A stretch of 64,000 nucleotides of DNA, from assembly GCA_001566295.1 (NCBI GenBank), contig KQ964254.1, positions 682,001 through 746,000 of the forward strand, in the 5' to 3' direction. The stretch's first letter is position 1, and every line of letters begins with the position of its first letter. A program made the position numbers and the translations under genes. Source of the stretch: Microdochium bolleyi (lineage: Eukaryota; Ascomycota; Sordariomycetes; Xylariales; Microdochiaceae). Below the pieces are notes generated by a model. That model worked only from the letters and a program-made list of their open reading frames with translations, did no database searches and was not told where the DNA came from. Below are positions 57,405 through 64,000 of this stretch, piece by piece.

Positions 57405-59392
57405 CTTAGAGTGACTGGTATGGGTCAAGAACCTGTATGGAGACTTCCTGAGTGACCGTAAGGTCGTAGGCGCCTAAGTCGCAGGCTACGCCACCTCCTT
57501 CTGTGGCCTTTGTAGACGGAAGGCCCACATTGTGTCAGACACCCCATTTAGGTGGTGTGAACAACAACATGCCAGCTGCGGTTAATGAAGGTTCTAATGA
57601 ATGATTATGATGACACTTACCTATGGACGACGATGTTGCTGGTAGCTACAGTACTGGTACCATTTTTGTGGCGTTACAATAACACGAAGCCTACAGTTCC
57701 GGAAAGAATACCAAGCAGGCAAATAGCAGACTGAGTTAACACGTGTTGAAAATATTCTGCCTATTGTTAGAGTTCCCCGTCGTTCTGCCATGTATGGCGT
57801 CCCGGTAGTCAAGTGTAAAGAAGCAGTCCAGATAGAGGTATTGTATTGCTTGATTCTTCTAAAAGGGAGACAGTCCTGTTGAAGGACATTTATGCCAGAC
57901 TTGACGTGTCTCCTGTTAAGGATGTCACGTAACATGGGTTGAGCCATGTCATGTCTAACCTATCAACCGTCACGGCTGATCCCATGCTGGGTAACCGTAA
58001 CAACGATGGAATAATCACGAAATTTAATTAACTCGCCGAGAGCTTTTTGCCGGTCTCGTAAAGCAACCACAAACGCTTGTATAATCAAGACAGCCAGTTG
58101 TGACAAGTTGGGGCCCATCTGTGAACAGTCGGACCCAAAGCAAGAAAAAGTATGTCGCTTACGAGATGCTACTGGTCCTTCTTCCGGGGGACGTGTGGCA
58201 TTCGCATGTGATCCCAGGTGCAGTCAGTACAGCGCTCGAAGCGTAGCTTGGTCAGCAAAAGAGATGACGACTTGTGGTCAATGCACCAATCATTCCCTAT
58301 AGGCATGCACTTTAGAATTACAAGGAGTACCGCAAGCTGTGCACGGCATCACGCCATACCGACTTGCTGAGCTGAGCAGTGCGGCTGGAGAACTGGTTTG
58401 AGTGCTGACAAACCCAGGGACCAAGTTTCGACACAGGCACCGTGGTGCTGCGGCCCACCACACCTTGAGGAGGCACTTTGTGGGGAGAGTCCACAATCGC
58501 CAGGATCAACCCAGACCGCCCACCAGGAGTGATCTTTTAACTGTGGAACTTCTTCCTTTGATATGCCCATAATTTTGAAGGCACCCCATTTTCCCCAATT
58601 GTCTGAGCCTTCAACGGGATGACAATGACCGTGAGCAGGGAGACAGTCAGTCAGCCAGCCTCTGCGGCATCACACCCTCCTGCGTGATCCGAAAGACAGA
58701 AAGCTGAAAGAGTGCTGAGTCTGGGACTGGTTGTGGGCCGTCACGTTGCAAGCACCCCCGACTTCGGCAGGCCCGCCGGGGAGTCAAGTTGACCCGGGTG
58801 GCTGGGCAGGGGTTTCCGGGGCACTGCAATAAGGGCTGCCAGGCGGTGTCTAGTAGACTAATAGTCATGGGGTCCAACGGGTCACCGGCAGAAGGGACCG
58901 ACGAAGACAAACAAGCCAATGGCTTGAGTCGTTGCACAAGGTAGTCACTAGACACCGGGAGCAGCAAGGCCGCGCCCTACGGACCTGCTGCATCACCTCA
59001 TTGAACAGCAAGCTCCCATTGGATTAGCTGAAGTCAACACAAGTACCTAACGTCTGCTTGCTGTGAAATGCAGTCGCCAGCCCAGGGCTGGGGACCTCCC
59101 TACTTTTACGCGTAGGTAGGGCGCTGGGCAGGTCACCTCTAGACCGGGCAGACTGAGTCACCCCCCGGCACACAGTGACGCCTTGGCTGCGCCCTACACG
59201 CATTAGACACTCCTCGGGGAGCCCAAACCGGAATAGCCTCGATTCCACAACCCCTGCTGGCGGTGGTCGCAAGTGCAGCCCAGCAGGTTTAGGTAATCAT
59301 ACCTGGTCTTTTGGACTCCCACCTCCATTCGAGTCCATGGTATTGCTCATACGTCGAGGCCAGGCCGATCCTAGGGTCAGAGTATAAGACGG

Positions 59393-59398
59393 ATGCAC
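59393..59398 (+). promoter_or_regulatory. TATA box of the first Ser-rich paralogue
   Basis: TATAAG within AGAGTATAAGACGG, about 400 bp upstream of the ATG at 59797. A leader intron accounts for part of the distance. Confidence 0.4.
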
Positions 59399-59672
59399 CC
59401 CCCGCGCTGGGTGCCTGAGGTGCACGAGTTGGAGATGACCCATTACGAACCTTCACCAGTATACCAGAGTATATACTAACCTGCCCTACGCCCTTGACAT
59501 CATCACTGCTTCCTACCTCCTTTTCTTCTATCACAATTCACTGCAACCTTCGCCTCTGCTTACGACGACTGTCGACGACGACACTCCGAGCTACACCCAA
59601 CTAGTCCACACCCTCGAACTAGTACACGCACAACCCTTAGGCACTGACATCACCAACGCGCCTCAGCCTACA

Positions 59673-59739
59673 GTAAGTTGTCCACGAATACCCGCTCAGT
59701 CCCAGACTCGACTTCAACAGTCGCTGACCTCAAATACAG
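59673..59739 (+). other. Probable 5' leader intron
   Basis: Donor GTAAGT, branch CGCTGACC, acceptor ATACAG; 67 nt. It lies 57 nt upstream of the ATG at 59797. No in-frame ATG is found in the upstream exon, so it appears to be a leader intron. Confidence 0.55.
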
Positions 59740-59796
59740 GCGCCAAGGACTATCCAGCATCAGAAGGAAGCTTGTGTCTCTTGCACTACAGCCGCA

Positions 59797-60318
59797 ATGG
59801 CACGCCGCGACATCATGGACGAGCCGCCCGCGTACGAGACGCTCTTTGACACGAGCGCACAGCTCCCCAACTACGCGAGCATAGCAACCTCGCCGTCGTC
59901 ACCTTCATCATCATCATCACCATCACGGGCGCAGAGCCCCATCTACACAAGCGCCCTGTCCCGGCGAGGCAGCGACGACAGCTCCGCCTCATCGAGCGAT
60001 GGCAACTCCTCATCAAGGCGACAAATTTACACCGCGAGAACCCTGGCCTCGATGACCAACACCAACAGCTCCAGCGGCACGGACAAGAAAGAGAAGAAGG
60101 AAGACACAGCGAACGGCGGCGGCTTCCTCAGCAGGTGGCGCGCCGACCTGGCCGAGGACCGCGCCCGCCGGGCCCAGCGCGTCGTGCACGTCTCCCCCTC
60201 GGAGGCGGACCGCATCGTGGGGCGTGCCGACGCGCGGAGCGCCAGGGCCCAGCGCGGCGAGGTGCGCTGGCGGGTATACTACGAGGCCAGCGGGGCGGGC
60301 TCGGAGAAGCAGCGCTGA
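59797..60318 (+). CDS. Unclassified Ser-rich protein, paralogue A, 173 aa
   Basis: Single coding exon. The start ATG (59797) is the first in frame after the leader intron. I do not recognise a named family. The N-terminus has DEPPAYETLFD, containing a PPxY-type motif that in other proteins binds WW domains. Residues ~30-105 are Ser/Asp/Arg-rich low complexity. The C-terminal ~60 residues are a basic, charged helix-like segment (LAEDRARRAQRVVHVSPSEA followed by DRIVG). The same order of parts occurs in the gene at 63322: a P-x-YE motif, Ser-rich spacer and the block DRxRRxQRVxHVSxxEAxRI. The two are therefore likely duplicates. A short uORF (14 codons, from 59435) precedes it in the leader. 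There is no signal peptide or membrane segment. Function unknown. Confidence 0.75.
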   Translation: MARRDIMDEPPAYETLFDTSAQLPNYASIATSPSSPSSSSSPSRAQSPIYTSALSRRGSDDSSASSSDGNSSSRRQIYTARTLASMTNTNSSSGTDKKEKKEDTANGGGFLSRWRADLAEDRARRAQRVVHVSPSEADRIVGRADARSARAQRGEVRWRVYYEASGAGSEKQR

Positions 60319-61525
60319 GCCGATGGATGCTATGGGCCTGACATGGACGGAGGGTTCGGGGTAGGGAGGAACAACACCAGATTGATAAACGGACTGCGGA
60401 TCGCCATGATATGTCGGCAACTGGACAGGACAGGTTTGGGAAAAGGCTTGCGGGAAGAGCAAAAGAAGAGAGGCCAGCGTCCGGCGCCTTGCAGTTGTTG
60501 TGTTTACCACTGAGCGGCTTTTACAGCATTGTTTTCAGACTCTTACAAGTTTCATGATACCCAAATTGACTTTTACTCTTTTGATTCTCTACCATTGCTG
60601 CTTCAGGTTCTCAGCACCTGAGGACCGATCATGCCGGTGAGGCCATGCATAAATTATGACCGTGGTCCTCTGCCCGTGTCGACTCCGCTACACAAAGATA
60701 ACTTGAATGGCACATCGTGAGAGCGACAGGCGCGTTCATACCTTAGCTACTCGGATTATCAATACTGCGGCCTGAGTCCAACAGCTTGTGTACCAGAACC
60801 TCATCGTGTTCTCTGAGGTTGAATCTGGTCTAGGAGGATCCTCATAATTATCGAGAGTATAACTGGAGTTTACCCTACATGATATAGTTCGCCTGTGGCT
60901 TTTCGGCACAGAGTTGCACAAGTGGCTGTCCCCGAACATTCAGGTTAACGCGAGAAAGTGCGGTCGGTGCCACCAGTGTTAGTTCGGGTCTGCCGCCAAG
61001 TGAAGCGGCTCGAATGGAGTGGCCGGTCCCCCACAGAGGCACAGGGTACTTTACGTTGTGCTTCCGCCCCATTGCTGCGGCTGGAGGAAAGGGGCTGCCC
61101 GTGCTATGAGACCCGCACCTATGATTGGCTGGAACTCCATATGGGGCGAACTTGCCTATTTGGGAACCCGATCCTCCAAGCAGTCGACGGATGAGGACAT
61201 TCACTCCATGCCATCCTACTCGTACCACGGGGCATTGCGGGTTTGCAGTTGTGCATTTGGGGATGGCATGCCTTGCTGCAGCTTTCCAAATCGAGGTCAA
61301 GTGGACCACTCTTATCTCTTGAGAGCGGTAGGATGGACACGCTTACCCCTCTCTTGTGACGGAGGTCACTTGACCATAAGCATAAACCTCTTGATAAAGG
61401 CAAGTCGGCGCCTTCCCTCGCTTGAGTTTTGCAACAATCATCCAATCGTGAATTCCACTCGTGTCCTCCCCAAGAAAGCCTTCTCAGCACGTCAACACCG
61501 GGCCAGCCGTCCACGAAATCTCAAG
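60319..61525. other. Intergenic, upstream of isochorismatase-like gene
   Basis: No separate gene supported. The isochorismatase frame stays open upstream of 61526 but uses no ATG and reads like non-coding DNA. Confidence 0.45.
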
Positions 61526-62122
61526 ATGGTGGAACTTGACTCCGCTCCAGCACTCTTGGTGGTAGACATGCAGAACGGCTTCTGCCACAACCAAGGCAGC
61601 TTCGCCAAGCTGGGCATGCAGAGCGAGCCGCAAGCAATTGTCCCGCACATCAACCAGCTGCGCTCTGCCTTCCGCGCCGCCGATCTCCCAGTCATCTTCC
61701 TCAAGACAGCGTATAATGCCGACTACTCTGACAGGCGCGGCCGCGGCCGCGGAGATCGCCTGGAACTTCTGCGGGGTCTGGTGCGCGAGACGTGGGATGC
61801 CGATATCCTCGATGAACTCAAAACTGAGCCCGGGGAGACAGTCATCGACAAGACGAGGAACTCTGGTTTCTTCCGGACTCCGCTGGAGGGTATCCTGAAC
61901 AAGCGCGGAGTCAACCATGTGATCTTGACAGGGGTGGGGACGGATGTGTGTGTCGAGACGACGGCGAGAGATGCCTATCAGATGGATTTCGCCGTCACCA
62001 CCGTCAGTGATGCGACAGGCACGTGCAATGAGCAAGACCATTTGGCTGCCCTGCACGCTCTACGGATGTTTGGCGGCACGGCGTCGACGGCAGAAGTGAT
62101 TGAAGCTTTGCAAAAGTCCTAG
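61526..62122 (+). CDS. Isochorismatase-like cysteine hydrolase, 198 aa
   Basis: Single exon. ATG 61526 gives a protein of the usual size for the family (~190-210 aa) and starts just before the first conserved strand. The catalytic triad of the isochorismatase-like superfamily is visible: Asp14 in LLVVDMQNGF, Lys109 in VIDKTRNSGFF and Cys142 in GVGTDVCVETTARDA. The cis-peptide motif region (ILTGVGTDVC) is intact. Members hydrolyse amides or vinyl ethers (nicotinamide, ureidoacrylate, N-carbamoyl compounds, isochorismate), and the true substrate is not predictable here. No targeting signal is seen, so cytosolic. An Arg-Gly-rich loop (DRRGRGRGDR, ~69-78) lies where a substrate-specific loop is found in the family. 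It sits between two related Ser-rich genes, with no evident functional link. Confidence 0.92.
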   Translation: MVELDSAPALLVVDMQNGFCHNQGSFAKLGMQSEPQAIVPHINQLRSAFRAADLPVIFLKTAYNADYSDRRGRGRGDRLELLRGLVRETWDADILDELKTEPGETVIDKTRNSGFFRTPLEGILNKRGVNHVILTGVGTDVCVETTARDAYQMDFAVTTVSDATGTCNEQDHLAALHALRMFGGTASTAEVIEALQKS

Positions 62123-63321
62123 ACCATAGATGGAGGACAGGAACCGGGCCAAAGAGGCTCTAGATTCTAGTCTGAAAAGGTTACGAGCAATGCTGTGAAG
62201 CGTACGACAACGAGTAATCAGGAGTGGCTATCTAGACTCCAGTGCAAGTGTTACTTCCGAGGATAAACCACCTTCCCCCTTACGAATGCTAGGTCATTGC
62301 GTGATTGTATAGTGATAACAACAAACGACCGGGCGAATGACCAACACCCGGCGATGTCTTACATGGAGAGCATACTAGGTGCCGCCGTGTGACCGGTTCA
62401 CTCACCAGCATGACTGCGCCCTGTGGCGGTTCTTGCCTTCGCATCTGGACCGGGCTGTGGGGTCTCCTCCTTGGCGTTGAGGCTCAGGACCCTGGATCGG
62501 CGAGGTGGGCTCACAGCACTTCGGAAACCGGCCTGAAGGGTGGCAGGCAATTACGCACGCCAAGCCATGTCAATATGGCACACCCATATCGTACATAGCC
62601 CACGGGCGAGACAAGATGAGTTGCTCTTTCGGAGTCCTCTGTCCGAGGCAGCCTCGAGATCTACACGCTTGGTGGCTGGGATGCTAGCCTTATGATCGTT
62701 CGGCTGACAATATGATGTCTCTCACAGCTTCTGTATCAGAGGGTAAGTCTGTCTTCCTGGGCTCCAGGTAGAATAACTTCCCGGCACTCTCGCTCTCAAA
62801 GTACATTCGATGAATTGAACCACTTCTCATCACACCGTCTCTCCACTCGCCAGCCTGCTCTCAGCCTTGTTATTCCGTGCTCTAGTCCCCTTCATCGACA
62901 TTATTCAACTAGTCAAGCCCGGGCCCAATTCTTGGCGGCCAGAGATATCATCCACCCTTGATCCACAGCCTTGCCACCCAGTCGGCATGTCCGAGGCAGG
63001 GTCTTCTCCACACAACATGTCATCGCCCCCAGATCTCTAAGAGGGACCGGAACGCTCCACGTTGGGGCTGTGAAGCTCAGCCATAGCGTGTACGAGTACA
63101 TAGCGTAGCTATATCTACCGCGTTGTCAATATTCTAGTCGAAGATATATAGAACGGTCTCGCGCACCTGATTTCCAACTGGCCGACTGATCACAACACCC
63201 CGAAGACAGCAAGACACACATTTTCTCTATCGAGTGGAAATAGAACAACCCACTCGAGCTATACAAAACCAAAAACACATAGCGGCCCACACGCTACATA
63301 TCACAAACCGGCCCCAAAGAG
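62123..63321. other. Intergenic, upstream of paralogue B
   Basis: No gene supported; it ends with a TATA box at 63145. Confidence 0.45.
63145..63152 (+). promoter_or_regulatory. TATA box of paralogue B
   Basis: TATATAGA, about 170 bp upstream of the ATG at 63322. Confidence 0.5.
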
Positions 63322-63449
63322 ATGCCAGCACATACCACCAGCGCCGATGGCACCGACACCAGCAGCACGATGAGCACGGGGGAGGCCCCTGGCCTCGAGC
63401 TCCCCACCTACGAGATGCTACATCCCCATGGACACGTCGATTCGCAGCC

Positions 63450-63494
<45 letters not shown>

Positions 63495-64000
63495 ACAGCA
63501 CCAACCACTGCTCGCCTTGCCATCACTAGGCCGGACAGCAACAGCCACACAGCACCACTACACCAGACGCAGCAAGAGCGCCGAGAGCAGGCGTGACCCG
63601 CACAGCACAGCCAGCAAGACGGAGCAGCAGCACCGCCAGACATCCACTCCTCCTTTCCAAAATAAGCACGGCCTCGGCGTTGCCACTGCCTCCTCCTCCT
63701 TTTCCTCCTCTGACAAACACGGCGCATCCGACTCCGACTCCGCCTCAGACTACGAACCCGACAAGTCCGGCGGCGATGAGAGCGGCAGTGGCAGGAGTAG
63801 GAAGAGGATATCGCGCCTCCGCTCCCGGTACATATCCGCCCTGCGCCGCGACCGCGACCGCCGGGAGCAGCGCGTGCAGCACGTCTCGGGCGCCGAGGCG
63901 GAGCGGATCACGGGGCTCGCGGGGCGCCGGGCCGCGCAGGCCGCGCGGTATCCCGACGGGAAGGACCGGATCGGTGGGTACGTGCCCGAGACGTACGGGC
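63322..64000 (+). CDS. Unclassified polyQ/Ser-rich protein, paralogue B (partial, runs off window)
   Basis: Open from the ATG at 63322 to the window end (226 codons, no stop seen). The N-terminus has LELPTYEMLHP, which resembles the P-x-YE motif of paralogue A. A run of 14 Gln follows (codons 44-57, all CAG). A Ser/Asp/Thr-rich spacer leads to a basic segment, SRLRSRYISALRRDRDRREQ then RVQHVSGAEAERITG, that matches paralogue A over about 30 residues. A further RRAAQAARYPDGKDRIGGYV extends beyond the similarity. Function unknown; likely soluble. The 3' end and any introns lie outside the window. The polyQ tract makes long shadow frames in the other frames. Confidence 0.7.
63451..63492 (+). repeat. 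(CAG)14 polyglutamine repeat
   Basis: Uninterrupted CAG codons in frame within paralogue B; a likely length polymorphism. Confidence 0.9.

Larger units (their letters stand above)
57405..59796. other. 2.4 kb intergenic region
   Basis: No gene supported. The distal end holds the promoter, a uORF and a leader intron of the next gene. Confidence 0.45.

Noticed and set aside
61019..61525. 169-codon N-terminal extension of the isochorismatase-like protein
   Set aside because: No ATG start, and the family length is met from ATG 61526.
63227..63727. 166-codon minus-strand Ala-rich frame
   Set aside because: Shadow of the CAG repeat of paralogue B.
1..64000. Secondary-metabolite cluster, transposon, CRISPR or viral insertion
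   Set aside because: No backbone synthase, transposase, reverse transcriptase, terminal repeats, spaced repeat array or viral protein was found; the genes are mixed in function.

Overview
The window is nuclear DNA of a filamentous ascomycete (Pezizomycotina, most likely a Sordariomycete). The signs are short introns (mostly 50-120 nt) with GTAAGT/GTATGT-type donors and CTAAC/CTGAC branch points, fungal-specific families (RTA1, GH72 with an X8 module, fungal rhodopsin-like membrane protein, Trk with a long cytosolic loop), an intron-containing tRNA-Tyr, and C-to-T type lesions in one degraded gene that resemble RIP. I support 18 protein-coding genes (one cut by the window end), one pseudogene and one tRNA. 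Density is low, about one gene per 3.5 kb, with several multi-kilobase stretches where I see no gene. All exon joins below were read from the sequence by eye and closed in frame.

Layout. 0-8 kb: an unclassified three-exon gene, a GNAT-like gene and a large Gly-rich, probably GPI-anchored wall protein, all on the minus strand. 11.7-18.9 kb: Trk potassium transporter and arylsulfatase on plus, converging on an RTA1-like membrane protein on minus. 18.9-24.6 kb: gene-poor, with only tRNA-Tyr(GTA). 24.6-26.4 kb: GH72 glucanosyltransferase. 31.3-39.2 kb: rhodopsin-like membrane protein, then a housekeeping block of SPF30-type splicing factor, IND1/NUBPL and BFR2/AATF. 42.4-47.1 kb: secreted GH16 glucanase, NmrA-like oxidoreductase and a small Cys-rich secreted protein. 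48.4-51.2 kb: CCDC130/Saf4-type splicing factor converging on a UBC8/UBE2H-type E2. 51.2-55.3 kb: a gene-free stretch with a lower-G+C core. 55.3-57.4 kb: membrane RING-H2 protein and a Thr-rich mucin-like pseudogene. 59.8-64 kb: two related, unclassified, low-complexity proteins flanking an isochorismatase-type hydrolase.

Themes. Several genes act at the wall or membrane (Gly-rich GPI protein, GH72, GH16, RTA1, Trk, rhodopsin-like protein, RING-H2). Two are pre-mRNA splicing proteins, and IND1 serves mitochondrial complex I assembly. They do not form an evident cluster or operon-like unit.

The most unusual signal is the UBC8-type gene (50098..51187, minus). To rebuild the conserved E2 protein, its transcript needs three micro-exons of 8, 3 and 1 nucleotide. 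Each is flanked by introns with good donor, branch-point and acceptor signals. A single-nucleotide exon (position 50847) would be remarkable and can be tested directly with RNA reads.
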